DNA of 64,000 nucleotides from JBAYIE01 sp041665785 (GCA_041665785.1 JBAYIE010000017.1:1-64000); one strand, 5' to 3'. Positions 49,433-59,150 are shown, numbered from the stretch's first letter. Translations and numbers: made by a program. The notes: generated by a model not told the origin, from the letters alone.

Positions 49433-50298
49433 CCGATATGCCTTTCAGCGTGATACGATGAACGTACCAATGGACCGGATTCAACAAAACTAAATCCCAT
49501 TTGATCCCCGGCAACTTTGTATTCCGCAAATTCTTCCGGCGTCACAAATCGTTCTACATTTAGGTGCATTTTGGTGGGCTGCAGGTATTGTCCCAGGGTT
49601 ATTACATCGCAACCATGGTTGGCCAGATCCTGCATCACTTCAAGCACTTCATCCCTGGTTTCACCAAGTCCGAGCATTACTCCTGATTTCGTACGCAAAC
49701 CTCTGTCTTTTGTTTTTTGAATTTGTTCCAGACTTCTATCATAGCGTGCCTGTGGCCGAACTTTGCGGTAAAGTCGTTTTACCGTTTCCATATTATGCGA
49801 AACCACTTCCGGATGTTCATCTATCACCTGATACAACAACTCCCATTTTCCCATGAAATCCGGAATGAGAGTTTCCATGGTAGTTCCCGGACTCAGTTCT
49901 TTCACTTTACGTATAGTTTCCGCCCAAACCCAGGCACCTTTATCCGGCAATTCATCGCGGTTTACCGAGGTAAGCACTGCATGTTTAACCTGCATAAGTT
50001 GAATAGCTTCTGCTACACGCGCAGGTTCGTCCTGGTCGTATTCGCTGTTGCGTCCGGTTGCCACAGCACAAAAAGAACAACTGCGGGTGCATGTATTTCC
50101 CAGGATCATAAAAGTGGCGGTGCCTTCGCCCCAACATTCTCCCATATTCGGACAACTTCCGCTTTCGCATATAGTATGCAGTTTATATTGGTCTACAAGA
50201 TTTCTGACTCTTCTGTAATTTTCACCTGTTGGCAGTTTAACTTTTAACCAACCTGGTTTTTTAACGCGTGCTTCGGTAAGTACCGGTAATTCAATCAT
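49429..50298 (-). CDS. lipA: Lipoyl synthase
   Basis: Protein of 289 residues. Radical SAM enzyme that inserts two sulfurs into octanoyl groups. Both cysteine sets are present: Cys44, Cys49 and Cys55 (CESGSCPNMGEC) for the auxiliary cluster and Cys70, Cys74 and Cys77 (CTRSCSFC) for the radical cluster. The C-terminal RSSYHAE block supplies the conserved Arg-Ser-Ser. It starts one base after the upstream barrel gene and overlaps eamA downstream. Confidence 0.97.
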   Translation of the reverse strand: MIELPVLTEARVKKPGWLKVKLPTGENYRRVRNLVDQYKLHTICESGSCPNMGECWGEGTATFMILGNTCTRSCSFCAVATGRNSEYDQDEPARVAEAIQLMQVKHAVLTSVNRDELPDKGAWVWAETIRKVKELSPGTTMETLIPDFMGKWELLYQVIDEHPEVVSHNMETVKRLYRKVRPQARYDRSLEQIQKTKDRGLRTKSGVMLGLGETRDEVLEVMQDLANHGCDVITLGQYLQPTKMHLNVERFVTPEEFAEYKVAGDQMGFSFVESGPLVRSSYHAERHIG

Positions 50299-50299
50299 A

Positions 50300-51097
50300 T
50301 TATTTGTTCAATCCGAAAGTGTATCCAATAAATAAAACAAAAAAGAGGCTTCTTTCAGGCCGGTTTGCCATCAATGGAAGCGGGTTGGGAAAAAAGTCAA
50401 GCGTACAACCGGCTTCAATCAGGTGAAACTCTTCCGGGTATTGACCAAACTGAACGGAAAGACTGCCGCGCCCATATCCCCCTAATTTCATGGTGCTGTT
50501 GCTTATATTATAAAAAAAGGAAGAATTGCCTAAAATGTTTTGCGGGTTGGTATGAATTGCCGGGTTATAGCGTACCTGTGTTACATAACTGTTGCCAAGT
50601 CCGTTATTATCATATTCTATAACCAGATAATCAATATAGATTGGTTTTAAAATGGCGGTTGTAAAACCCACATTGTAATTGAAATACAGGCTGATGGCAT
50701 TTTTATACGACCTTTCGGTGATGCGTATGCTGCGACCTACTCCGGTTCGTAAGAAGAAGGCCATATTGATACGATCGTAAGTATAACGTTGTGGGTTTTC
50801 GGATGCTCCATATACACGGGTTTCCTTAGGATCCCTGACACGTGCCAACTCAATATCCAGTATATTCTTCACCTGATCGGTTTTGTGCCATCCCTTTCGG
50901 AAATTTAGTCCTCCGATTCCGGTACTGTTCATATTGATGCCAAATTGCAATTGTTTCCGGTACATCAATTGCGGCTCCAAAATGGCCTGATTTTGCGCAT
51001 GAAGAATTGTAATTCCGGCAAAACCGGCAATCAACACAAAAATAATATGATTGAATATTCGCTTCAAAGCAGGCTTCAAAAGTACGTAATTTTCCAA
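50300..51097 (-). CDS. Putative outer-membrane beta-barrel protein upstream of lipA
   Basis: Protein of 265 residues with a signal peptide (IFNHIIFVLIAGFAGITILHAQ, preceded by basic residues). The mature part is strand-rich and aromatic: LQFGINMNSTGIGGLNFRKG, MAFFLRTGVGRSIRITERS, ISLYFNYNVGFT and the last strand LFFVLFIGYTFGLNK. I do not recognise a family. It lies 9 bases after the NAD(P)H-hydrate repair gene and 1 base before lipA, so it belongs to that operon. Confidence 0.65.
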   Translation of the reverse strand: MENYVLLKPALKRIFNHIIFVLIAGFAGITILHAQNQAILEPQLMYRKQLQFGINMNSTGIGGLNFRKGWHKTDQVKNILDIELARVRDPKETRVYGASENPQRYTYDRINMAFFLRTGVGRSIRITERSYKNAISLYFNYNVGFTTAILKPIYIDYLVIEYDNNGLGNSYVTQVRYNPAIHTNPQNILGNSSFFYNISNSTMKLGGYGRGSLSVQFGQYPEEFHLIEAGCTLDFFPNPLPLMANRPERSLFFVLFIGYTFGLNK

Positions 51098-51106
51098 AAC
51101 AAGCGA

Positions 51107-52645
51107 TTACCTTTCCCCATACAAAGCTTTTAAAGCAACAGGTATAATTTCTATGATATCGGAAGCAATTAAAGTCTTTTGTTTTTCTACAATACGGTCG
51201 CCGCAATAACCATGCAGATAAACACCCAACAAGGCAGCATCAGATGCCTCATACCCCTGTGCCAATAACGAACCTATAATACCTGAAAGCACGTCGCCAC
51301 TGCCTGCTGTAGCGAGTGCGACATTTCCGCTTGCGTTAAAAAAAACGTGCCCATCGGGCAATGCAACGGATGTATGGGCTCCTTTCAAAACAACAACAAC
51401 CTGATGCATTTTGGCAAACTGAATTTGACGCTCTAACCTTTCCATGGAATGCTTTGATGTTCCTGCCAATCGATCAAATTCTTTGGGATGCGGTGTGATT
51501 ATACAATCGGTTGGAAATCTAAAATCAGTTTCTTCCCGGTTTAAAAATGTAGCGATACCATTTAACGCGTCTGCATCCAGAATACACGGCAGTTGAATGC
51601 GGCTCAGCCATTTTTTCAATCCCTGAATGGTTTGCGGGTGAGTGCCCATGCCGGGTCCAATCCCGGCAGCCTGATAAGGCTCCATTTGATCCGGAAAATG
51701 GCGGATCTCCAGCAATTCATCGTCGGTTTCTACCATGCACTCTGGCAAAGCTGTTTGCATAATGGTATACCCTGCTTTTGGAAGGTAAGCCGTTACTAGT
51801 CCGCATCCGGTGCGCAAAGCCGCTCTGCTTGTTAATTCAATTGCGCCCATTTTCCCAAAGCTTCCGCCCACAGTTAACAGGTGTCCGAAAACGCCTTTGT
51901 GTGCAAATTTGGGCCGTTGTTTCAACAATGGTCGAATCGAGTCTATGTTCGAATAGAAAAACGCACTTTCGACCTGATGAGCAAATGACGCATCAAGCCC
52001 GATATCCGTAACTGTAAATTCACCAACACAGGCAGCAAATTCAGTATGAAAGAAAGAAAGCTTGGGTACCTGAAACGTAATGGTGTGCTTCGCTTTTATT
52101 ATAGCCACACCTTCCCCGATAAAAGTAGCGTCAGCAGATGCCGGCAAACCGGAAGGCAGGTCGATGGCAACCACCGGCACATTTAGCGCATTGATATGAT
52201 TGACCAGATCTGCTGCTATACCATGAAGTGGACTTTGAACGCCGGTTCCAAACAATGCGTCAATAACAAGAATGCCGGATGAGTGGAAATCGGGAAACAC
52301 TGTTTTGGAAGAAATGGTTTCCAATTTAACCTGATCCTCTTTCAGCAAACGTGCATAGTTGATCTTAAAATCATCCGATGATTTCTCCGATTCATCCAGA
52401 ATAAATACAGCTACCGGTATATGTTTAGAAAGCAACAAACGTGCTATAGCTAATCCGTCACCACCGTTGTTTCCTTTGCCACAAAATACTACTATGTTCT
52501 TTCTTTGCAGTGAATGATAGATTTTCAGAATGGGTTCAATGCAGGATTGGGCGGCTCTTTCCATCAGGTCAACGGAAGAAACCGGCTCATGCTGAATGGT
52601 AAAGCGGTCCCATTCTTTTATTTGTTGTGCCGTGAGCAGTTTCAT
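51107..52645 (-). CDS. nnr: Bifunctional NAD(P)H-hydrate epimerase / ADP-dependent dehydratase
   Basis: Protein of 512 residues that repairs hydrated NAD(P)H. The N-terminal YjeF_N domain (residues about 1-215) has LMERAA and FCGKGNNGGDGLAIARLL; the C-terminal carbohydrate-kinase-like domain (about 230-505) has KFAHKGVFGHLLTVGGS, GIGPGMGTH, LDADALN, TPHPKEF and the phosphate loop ATAGSGDVLSG. Both halves look complete. First gene of an operon with the barrel, lipA and eamA genes; smpB is divergent. Confidence 0.96.
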   Translation of the reverse strand: MKLLTAQQIKEWDRFTIQHEPVSSVDLMERAAQSCIEPILKIYHSLQRKNIVVFCGKGNNGGDGLAIARLLLSKHIPVAVFILDESEKSSDDFKINYARLLKEDQVKLETISSKTVFPDFHSSGILVIDALFGTGVQSPLHGIAADLVNHINALNVPVVAIDLPSGLPASADATFIGEGVAIIKAKHTITFQVPKLSFFHTEFAACVGEFTVTDIGLDASFAHQVESAFFYSNIDSIRPLLKQRPKFAHKGVFGHLLTVGGSFGKMGAIELTSRAALRTGCGLVTAYLPKAGYTIMQTALPECMVETDDELLEIRHFPDQMEPYQAAGIGPGMGTHPQTIQGLKKWLSRIQLPCILDADALNGIATFLNREETDFRFPTDCIITPHPKEFDRLAGTSKHSMERLERQIQFAKMHQVVVVLKGAHTSVALPDGHVFFNASGNVALATAGSGDVLSGIIGSLLAQGYEASDAALLGVYLHGYCGDRIVEKQKTLIASDIIEIIPVALKALYGER

Positions 52646-52649
52646 GCCT

Positions 52650-52657
52650 TATATTTG
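52650..52657 (+). promoter_or_regulatory. -7 element of the smpB promoter
   Basis: TATATTTG at 52650-52657 matches TAnnTTTG, 9 bases before the smpB ATG. It confirms ATG 52667 rather than the upstream in-frame ATG at 52514. Confidence 0.65.
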
Positions 52658-52666
52658 CGCCTTTCG

Positions 52667-53113
52667 ATGAGCAAAAGTACCATAAATATTGTGAACCGCA
52701 GGGCTAGTTTTGAATATCAGTTTATTCATAAATACATAGCCGGTATTGCCTTATTGGGTACCGAAATTAAATCGATTCGCGAAGGAAACGTGAACCTGGC
52801 CGATGCCTATTGTTTTTTTCGCGATGAAGAATTGTATGTGCGCAATATGCATATCGGGAATTACAAGCAAGGCACACATAGCAATCATGAGCCATTGCGC
52901 ATCCGTAAATTGTTGCTGAAAAAAGTGGAACTGCGAAAACTCAGGAGTAAAAGTCAGGATCAGGGAGTTTCCATTGTACCGGTGCGTCTCTTCCTTTCAG
53001 AAACCGGATATGCCAAGATGGAAATTGCTTTGGCCCAGGGAAAGAAATTATTTGATAAACGGGAAAGCCTGAAAAAGAAGGATATTGAGCGGGAAATGCA
53101 ACGCATGAAATAA
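52667..53113 (+). CDS. smpB: SsrA-binding protein SmpB
   Basis: About 148 residues from ATG 52667. Conserved blocks NRRASFEYQFIHKYIAGIAL, LLGTEIKSIREGNVNLADAY, VRNMHIGNYKQGTHSNHEP (the tmRNA-contacting loop), RKLLLKKVELRKL and the C-terminal basic tail KLFDKRESLKKKDIEREMQR. It carries tmRNA to stalled ribosomes. The frame is open further upstream inside the divergent nnr gene but lacks family features. tmRNA itself is not in the window. Confidence 0.96.
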   Translation: MSKSTINIVNRRASFEYQFIHKYIAGIALLGTEIKSIREGNVNLADAYCFFRDEELYVRNMHIGNYKQGTHSNHEPLRIRKLLLKKVELRKLRSKSQDQGVSIVPVRLFLSETGYAKMEIALAQGKKLFDKRESLKKKDIEREMQRMK

Positions 53114-53329
53114 TGGATTAAATTGAGCGATAATTCGGTTTGCAGCCTTCATACCGCATCAGATGACCGTGCATTTAATTCTTACCAATTCCTTTTCAGT
53201 TACAAATGGCAATTCGTTGAATCAGGATGTACTTCACATATAAATTTTTCGTTAACAAAGAAAAAAATAGAATTTTTTCCCTTTTTTCGCATTTCTATAA
53301 ATAAGCATACAAATTATAACTTCAACAAT

Positions 53330-54154
53330 ATGAACAAGGTTCTAACACAAAAAAAGGAAAGCAAACTGAAAAGCATGTTTGCATCGTTCGCGATCCCGGT
53401 ACTGGTTGCAGTAGGTATCTGTATTTACATCTTCGTTTTAGGTAACTCCTCTAACTTTGAGGGTGGCGATCCAAAAAATCATCCGGTTCCAGATGGCATC
53501 GGACATGTGTTAGGCCTGATTTACAAAGGCGGTTTCATTGTACCAATTCTGATTTCTCTTGTATTGATGAGTATTACCTTTTCTATCGAACGGTTTTTAA
53601 CCATTACCAAAGCAAGCGGTAAAGGATCGGCTGAAGCATTTGTACGTAAAGTACAGGCACATCTGGCCGGTAATCAGGTAGAAGCTGCACTTGCTGAATG
53701 CGATAAGCAACAAGGTTCTGTTGCCAACGTAGTTAAAGCTGTATTGTACAAATACAAAGAAATGTCGGCCAACAACGAATTGGATACCGATCACCGCGTA
53801 TTGGCCATTCAGAAAGAACTGGAAGAATCCGTATCTCTGGAATTACCCATGCTGGAAAAAAATCTGGTAATTATTGCTACAATGGCTTCCGTATCTACCC
53901 TGATTGCACTCCTCGGAACAGTTTTGGGTATGATCAAGGCGTTCTCGGCTTTGGCCAGCGCTGGTTCACCGGATTCAGTAGCTCTTGCAAACGGTATTTC
54001 TGAGGCTTTGATCAACACAGCATTGGGTATCGGTAATTCGGCTATAGCCATTATCATGTACAATGTATTTACAACCCGCATCGATAAAATCACCTATACC
54101 ATTGACGAAGCAGGTTTTAGTATTTCACAACAGTTCGCAGCTACCCATAAATAA
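53330..54154 (+). CDS. exbB: Proton channel ExbB (MotA/TolQ/ExbB family)
   Basis: About 274 residues from ATG 53330 (MNKVLTQKKESKL); an earlier in-frame start at 53123 has no promoter or leader features. Three membrane helices: FAIPVLVAVGICIYIFVLG, GGFIVPILISLVLMSITF and, after a cytoplasmic loop, the third block LVIIATMASVSTLIALLGTV with the pore threonine region TVLGMIKAF. It forms the proton channel that powers TonB. First gene of the exbB-exbD-exbD-tonB cluster. Confidence 0.94.
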   Translation: MNKVLTQKKESKLKSMFASFAIPVLVAVGICIYIFVLGNSSNFEGGDPKNHPVPDGIGHVLGLIYKGGFIVPILISLVLMSITFSIERFLTITKASGKGSAEAFVRKVQAHLAGNQVEAALAECDKQQGSVANVVKAVLYKYKEMSANNELDTDHRVLAIQKELEESVSLELPMLEKNLVIIATMASVSTLIALLGTVLGMIKAFSALASAGSPDSVALANGISEALINTALGIGNSAIAIIMYNVFTTRIDKITYTIDEAGFSISQQFAATHK

Positions 54155-54232
54155 GCTACTTTAGGATGAAACGGACCCGTAATTTTACAGGTAAACCGTA
54201 TCGTTCCAGTGTTAACCATAATCTGATATAAG

Positions 54233-54829
54233 ATGCCTAAAGTAAAAGTTCCCCGTAAGAGTACGACGGTAGACATGACGGCAATGACCGACGTGGCCTT
54301 CCTCCTGCTCACCTTTTTCATGTTGGCGACAAAGTTTAAACCCGACGAACCGGTGGTGGTAGATACTCCTTCTTCTATTTCCGAAATCAAATTGCCCGAA
54401 TCTGATATCATTCAAATCACCCTTGATAAGACAGATCGCATATTTTACAGCGTTGATGGTCAACATACCCGTGAGGAAGTTTTAAAACGCATGTCGGAAA
54501 AATACAAGGTTACCTTTACCGATAAGCAAATCAAGGAATTCTCGTTACTGTCTACCTTTGGTGTACCCATTGCACAATTGCCGCAATTGCTGGATACCAA
54601 ACCGGAAGACAGGGCTAAAGTAGATCAGAAAGGAGTACCTTGCGACTCGCTCAACAACGAATTGGCGGATTGGATCTGGCAAACCCGACTGGTTAACAAT
54701 AATGTTCGCGTTGCCGTTAAAGGCGACAGAGAGACCAGTATGCCGGTAGTAAAAAAAGTAATCGCAACCCTTCAGGATAAGAAGGTAAACCGGTTCAATT
54801 TCATCACCAGTATGGAAAGACCGGAATAA
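54233..54829 (+). CDS. exbD: ExbD biopolymer transport protein, first copy
   Basis: Protein of 198 residues. The N-terminal membrane helix contains the proton-carrying aspartate region VDMTAMTDVAFLLLTFFML (Asp of MTDVAF), followed by a periplasmic domain (residues about 45-198). It is longer than E. coli ExbD (141). Pairs with exbB and a second exbD; tandem exbD genes are typical of Bacteroidota. Confidence 0.92.
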   Translation: MPKVKVPRKSTTVDMTAMTDVAFLLLTFFMLATKFKPDEPVVVDTPSSISEIKLPESDIIQITLDKTDRIFYSVDGQHTREEVLKRMSEKYKVTFTDKQIKEFSLLSTFGVPIAQLPQLLDTKPEDRAKVDQKGVPCDSLNNELADWIWQTRLVNNNVRVAVKGDRETSMPVVKKVIATLQDKKVNRFNFITSMERPE

Positions 54830-54863
54830 GTTCATATTCAAAAACATTTAAACAGCAGAACAG

Positions 54864-55505
54864 ATGGCAGAAATAGAAGGTGGCGGCGGCGGTGGAGGTA
54901 AACATAAAGGCGGTAAGAAAAGAGGTAAAAAACTTTCTACCCGTGTTGACTTTACTCCCATGGTGGATTTGGGTTTCCTGTTAATTACCTTTTTCATGTT
55001 GACTACATCCATGAACAAACCGCAAACCATGGAAATCAACATGCCGGTAAAGGATGAAGTAGAAGAGAAAGATAAACCAAAAATCAAAGCCTCGCAGGCG
55101 ATCACCTTGTTGCTGGCAAAAGACGATAAGGTGGTTTATTATTTTGTAGATGTTGTAACCGGAGAGCCCGGACCTCCGATGATTACTGATTACTCCAAAG
55201 GCGGTGTACGGGCAACCCTTATTAAAGAAAACCGATTGCGCAACCCGAATCTGGATTCTATTACGGTGTATAAAAGAATGCTGAACGAAGGTGCCATCAA
55301 TGAAGAAAAGTACAGGGGCTATATTTCCAATATCAAATCCTATAAAGATGGTTTGATTGTAATCATCAAAGCCGCCGATAATGCAAAATATAAAAACATG
55401 ATCGATATCCTCGACGAAATGCTGATCTGCAATATCGGACGCTACGCCATCGTTGATATATCGGATATAGAAAAGGATATGTTAAAAACCGTTAACCTGC
55501 AATAA
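54864..55505 (+). CDS. exbD: ExbD biopolymer transport protein, second copy
   Basis: Protein of 213 residues. A Gly/Lys-rich N-terminus (GGGGGGKHKGGKKRGKK) precedes the membrane helix RVDFTPMVDLGFLLITFFML with the conserved Asp (MVDLGF). The periplasmic part differs strongly from the first copy. It ends 2 bases before tonB, so the two are co-translated. Confidence 0.92.
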   Translation: MAEIEGGGGGGGKHKGGKKRGKKLSTRVDFTPMVDLGFLLITFFMLTTSMNKPQTMEINMPVKDEVEEKDKPKIKASQAITLLLAKDDKVVYYFVDVVTGEPGPPMITDYSKGGVRATLIKENRLRNPNLDSITVYKRMLNEGAINEEKYRGYISNIKSYKDGLIVIIKAADNAKYKNMIDILDEMLICNIGRYAIVDISDIEKDMLKTVNLQ

Positions 55506-55507
55506 CC

Positions 55508-56314
55508 ATGTCTATAGGAAAAATAAACATATTCGAAAGCAACTGGGTTGACATGGTTTTTAAAGGACGTAACCATGCTTATGGCGCCTATGAGTTGCGA
55601 AAGAAAAGCGATGATTATACCATTAGAGGCGTAATACTGGCCATCGTATTTTTCACGCTAACGATTTCTGCACCGGTAATTGTTAACTATATCAAAGGTC
55701 TGGTGCCGAAGGATCTGGAAGATGTAAAGATTGTAGAAGTAAATACTTTGGAAGAGCCACCACCGGTGGATAAAAGTCAACCACCTCCTCCACCGGCTGA
55801 ACCTCCTCCACCGCTGAAGTCAACCGTTAAATTTATACCTCCCGAAATAAAACCGGATGAAGAAGTTCCGGATGAACCGCCACCAACTCAGGAAGAAATG
55901 AAAGAGAAAGATGCGGGTGTAAAGACAGAAGAAGGCGATGCTGAAGGTATTGATGCCAGTTTAATGGAAGACGATGGACTTACCGGTGATGCCGGACCTG
56001 AAATCATGACCTTTGCCGAGCAAATGCCTGAGTTTAATGGAGATCTTTACAAGTATCTTGGCGATAATATCAAATACCCAACTGTAGCGCGTGAAAATGG
56101 CATTGAAGGACAGGTTGTAATGCAGTTTGTTGTAGGTAAAGACGGGAAGATCGACGAAAAATCAATAGTTATCGTTAAAAAGGTGGGTTGGGGACTGGAA
56201 GAAGAAGCCATTCGTGTGGTTAAATCCATGCCACATTGGAAACCGGGCAAACAAAACGGAAATCCGGTATACGTGAAATGTACCCTTCCAATTCGTTTTA
56301 AACTTGATAATTAA
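55508..56314 (+). CDS. tonB: TonB-family energy transducer
   Basis: Protein of 268 residues. One membrane helix (VILAIVFFTLTISAPVIVNY, about residues 42-61), a Pro/Glu-rich periplasmic linker (PPPPPAEPPPPLKST and EVPDEPPPTQEE) and a C-terminal TonB domain (PEFNGDLYKYLGDNIKYP, GIEGQVVMQFVVGKDG, PHWKPGKQNGNPVYVKCTLP). The N-terminal MVFKGRNHAYGAYELRKK block is typical of Bacteroidota TonB. It transmits proton-motive force to outer-membrane receptors. Confidence 0.95.
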   Translation: MSIGKINIFESNWVDMVFKGRNHAYGAYELRKKSDDYTIRGVILAIVFFTLTISAPVIVNYIKGLVPKDLEDVKIVEVNTLEEPPPVDKSQPPPPPAEPPPPLKSTVKFIPPEIKPDEEVPDEPPPTQEEMKEKDAGVKTEEGDAEGIDASLMEDDGLTGDAGPEIMTFAEQMPEFNGDLYKYLGDNIKYPTVARENGIEGQVVMQFVVGKDGKIDEKSIVIVKKVGWGLEEEAIRVVKSMPHWKPGKQNGNPVYVKCTLPIRFKLDN

Positions 56315-56326
56315 GACTTTAGTTTA

Positions 56327-56542
56327 TTGAACAACGACGAAAACGATGATGATCGCAGGAAATCCGCAGGCTTCGTAAGATACCTGGGAATTGCAATGGC
56401 ACTGATTTATTTGTTGATGGGATTTGTGATTGCGTTTACTCCTCTGTTTGCCATGGTGAGTGCGGGTTCACGCTATATATTGGGATTGATTTTGGGAATT
56501 TACGGACTATTCAGATTTTATCGTGTATTTTCGCAAAAATGA
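56327..56542 (+). CDS. Small two-helix membrane protein in the TonB cluster
   Basis: Protein of 71 residues starting at TTG 56327; an in-frame ATG at 56396 would remove the first helix start. The acidic N-terminus (NNDENDDDRRKSAG) precedes two membrane helices (YLGIAMALIYLLMGFVIAF and YILGLILGIYGLFRF). Its TGA stop overlaps the start of the PstS-like gene by four bases. Comparable short proteins sit at this place in Bacteroidota TonB clusters, but its function is unknown. Confidence 0.65.
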   Translation: MNNDENDDDRRKSAGFVRYLGIAMALIYLLMGFVIAFTPLFAMVSAGSRYILGLILGIYGLFRFYRVFSQK

Positions 56543-57480
56543 AATGCCTTTATTGGATTCTCTTTCTATGCGTCGGACTTGGTTCGTGCAGCGGATCCGC
56601 TGACAAAAAATACAACGACGACACTGCTACAAGCGGTTCTATAACCATAGCAGCGGATGAAAGTTTACTGCCTATAGTTGAAGCAGAAATAGAAGTTTTT
56701 CAAAGCATTTACCCCGAAGCGCATATTCGCGTTATTTATACCAACGAGTACGATGCCATCGATCTGATGTGCAAAGACTCAGCCAGATTGGCCATTGTTA
56801 CCCGCGGATTATTACCCGAAGAGAGAGCAGCATTCGAACGTGACCAGATTACTCCCCGCTTCTCTCCCTTTGCCTATGATGCCATTGCCATCTTGCTGAA
56901 CCGGAAAATAAACGATACGATCTTTTCATCCCAACAAATTGCCGGTATCTTAAGCGGAGAAATCAAAACCTGGAACGACCTCAACCCGGCATCAGCAGCC
57001 GATCCGATTCGGGTAATATTCGACAGTCCGAAATCAGGAATTACACGCTACTGCAACGACTCATTGTTGAAAGGGAAATCATTGGGCAAACAAAGTTTTG
57101 CTGTAGATGGCAACCGGAAAGTAATAGACGAAGTTGAAAAAGATCCCAATACCATCGGATTGATTGGCATTACATGGATCAGCGATCAGGACGACTCGTT
57201 GTCGCGTGGATTTATCAACCGTATCAGGGTAGCAAGCCTTGTGGTTCAGCAACCGGCAGAAGCCGCCACCATGAAGCCTTTTCAGGCTTACATTGCCCTT
57301 AAACAATATCCACTCTGGCGCGAAGTTCAAATCATCAGCAGGGAGGCACGTGTTGGACTTGGCACAGGCTTTGCAAGCTTTATTGCAAGCGATAAAGGAC
57401 AACGCATTGTACTTAAATCGGGATTGGTTCCCGCTAAAGCACCCATCAGAATCATACAAATCAACAATAAGAACCTATAA
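56539..57480 (+). CDS. PstS-like phosphate-binding lipoprotein
   Basis: Protein of 313 residues with a lipobox LGSCSGS (Cys17). The rest is a PBP-like domain: ITIAADESLLPIVEAEIEVF, LAIVTRGLLPEERA, GEIKTWNDLNP, FDSPKSGITRYCND and GLIGITWISD. The TWNDLNP and SGITRY blocks match the PstS subgroup. There is no phosphate ABC permease nearby; it sits between tonB and a TPR gene, so it more likely serves the TonB system or as a sensor than in classic Pst transport. Confidence 0.85.
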   Translation: MKCLYWILFLCVGLGSCSGSADKKYNDDTATSGSITIAADESLLPIVEAEIEVFQSIYPEAHIRVIYTNEYDAIDLMCKDSARLAIVTRGLLPEERAAFERDQITPRFSPFAYDAIAILLNRKINDTIFSSQQIAGILSGEIKTWNDLNPASAADPIRVIFDSPKSGITRYCNDSLLKGKSLGKQSFAVDGNRKVIDEVEKDPNTIGLIGITWISDQDDSLSRGFINRIRVASLVVQQPAEAATMKPFQAYIALKQYPLWREVQIISREARVGLGTGFASFIASDKGQRIVLKSGLVPAKAPIRIIQINNKNL

Positions 57481-57491
57481 GTAAATAGCAC

Positions 57492-59144
57492 ATGACGCAT
57501 CCTTTCAAACACCTATTATCCGGAATTGCCCTGCTGACCACTTTAATGGCAGGTGCACAAACCTTGCCGGATGGAATTCAGGCCATCGATTACGACAAAA
57601 ATGAAGCAGCCAGAGACATTCTGCATAGGCTCACCCAAAAAGAACCTGCAAATGGTTCAAATCATTATTATTTGGGAAGGGCTTATATCAATCTGTACCG
57701 ATTGGATTCGGCGCGAATGGCATTTAATCACGGCGTTCAGGCCGAACCGTTGAATCCGGCAAATTATGCAGGATTGGGAGAATTATTGCTGGAAGAAGGC
57801 AAAACAGAGGCCGCCCGCGAACAATTCAATAAGGCGCTATCATTCAGCAAAACAAAAGATGGCCGTGTGAAAGACGTTCAGGCATTGCGTGTAGTTGCCC
57901 ACTCCATGGTATTGGCCGAAAATAAACTCATCGATGAGGCCGTTGCGCTGATTGAACAAGCCCTTGAACAAAAACGGACGTACGAAATTTATGTTACTGC
58001 AGGAGATATTTACCTCGAGAAAAACGATGGAGGAAAATCGGCCAGCATGTATGAAAAGGCTATCGAAATGTCCCCTAAAAATCCTCAGGCTTATGTAAGG
58101 GTGGCCAATATCTGGTTGCGCGTAAAGAATGCCGATGCTACGCTCAATGAACTGAACCGGGCTTTGCAGATCGACAGCAATTATGCACCGGTATTGAAAG
58201 CGCTGGCCGAATATTACTCGCAAACACGCCAGTTTGAAAAGGCTAAGTTGTATTTCGAACGCTACCTGACCAACTCTGAAAACAGTACCTCTAACCGCGC
58301 CCGTTATGCACGAATTTTATTCCGCAACAAAGATTATAACGAAACCTTACAAGTGATTACCGATTTACTTAGTCGCGATGAATCAGATTTATATATGTTT
58401 CGTTTGGGCGGATACAGTTATTTTGAGGTCGGTAATGAAAACAAGGATACCTCTAATTTTCGTCCGGGTGCAGCCTTGTTACAGCACTTCGTAGACCACA
58501 TCGATACTGCAAAAATACTCTCCAGCGATTACGAATACCTGGGTAAATTATATGCCCGGATTCCAGAAATGGATAGTTTGGCTGTAGTGTATATCAATCT
58601 GGCTTTGCAAAAAGATCCTCAGAAAATTGAACTGCATCGCGAAGCCGGTTTGATCTATAACCGCATTCGCCGTTTCGACCAGGCTATTGTGTGTTTTGAA
58701 ACCTATATAGCGAAAGCAAGTAAACCCAATGCTGCCGATTATTATATGTTGGGCATTGCTTCCAATTACGGGAAAGAATATGCTAAAGCCGACAGCGCTT
58801 TTGGTATGATCAATATCCTGAAACCTGATTATGCAGAAGCTTATTATTTCCGCGGTCTTGCTGTAGGTGCTATGGATCCCGAATTTAAAACACCGGCAGC
58901 TAAAGATCATTGGGAGAAATTTGTATCCATGGCCGAAAGCAATCCGGATAAATATAAAAAATACCTGATCTCTTCCTATAACTATATTGCCAAGTATTAT
59001 ATCAAACAGGATGAAAATACACGTGCCAAAGAATACCTGAATAAATTATTGGCTCTGGATCCGGATAATAAAGAAGCAAAAGACATCATCAGGCAACTCG
59101 ATGCTCCACCTCCACCCGCACAGAAACCTGCAAAAAAGAAATAA
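57492..59144 (+). CDS. Secreted TPR protein at the end of the TonB cluster
   Basis: Protein of 550 residues. Signal peptide MTHPFKHLLSGIALLTTLMAGAQ. About ten TPR repeats follow, for example NHYYLGRAYINLYRLDSARM, AYVRVANIWLRVKNADATLN, VLKALAEYYSQTRQFEKAKL and AEAYYFRGLAVGAMDPE. The C-terminus is Pro/Lys-rich (PPPPAQKPAKKK). Likely a periplasmic scaffold that works with the TonB/PstS-like proteins of the same cluster. A strong terminator follows. Confidence 0.88.
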   Translation: MTHPFKHLLSGIALLTTLMAGAQTLPDGIQAIDYDKNEAARDILHRLTQKEPANGSNHYYLGRAYINLYRLDSARMAFNHGVQAEPLNPANYAGLGELLLEEGKTEAAREQFNKALSFSKTKDGRVKDVQALRVVAHSMVLAENKLIDEAVALIEQALEQKRTYEIYVTAGDIYLEKNDGGKSASMYEKAIEMSPKNPQAYVRVANIWLRVKNADATLNELNRALQIDSNYAPVLKALAEYYSQTRQFEKAKLYFERYLTNSENSTSNRARYARILFRNKDYNETLQVITDLLSRDESDLYMFRLGGYSYFEVGNENKDTSNFRPGAALLQHFVDHIDTAKILSSDYEYLGKLYARIPEMDSLAVVYINLALQKDPQKIELHREAGLIYNRIRRFDQAIVCFETYIAKASKPNAADYYMLGIASNYGKEYAKADSAFGMINILKPDYAEAYYFRGLAVGAMDPEFKTPAAKDHWEKFVSMAESNPDKYKKYLISSYNYIAKYYIKQDENTRAKEYLNKLLALDPDNKEAKDIIRQLDAPPPPAQKPAKKK

Positions 59145-59150
59145 TGATTA

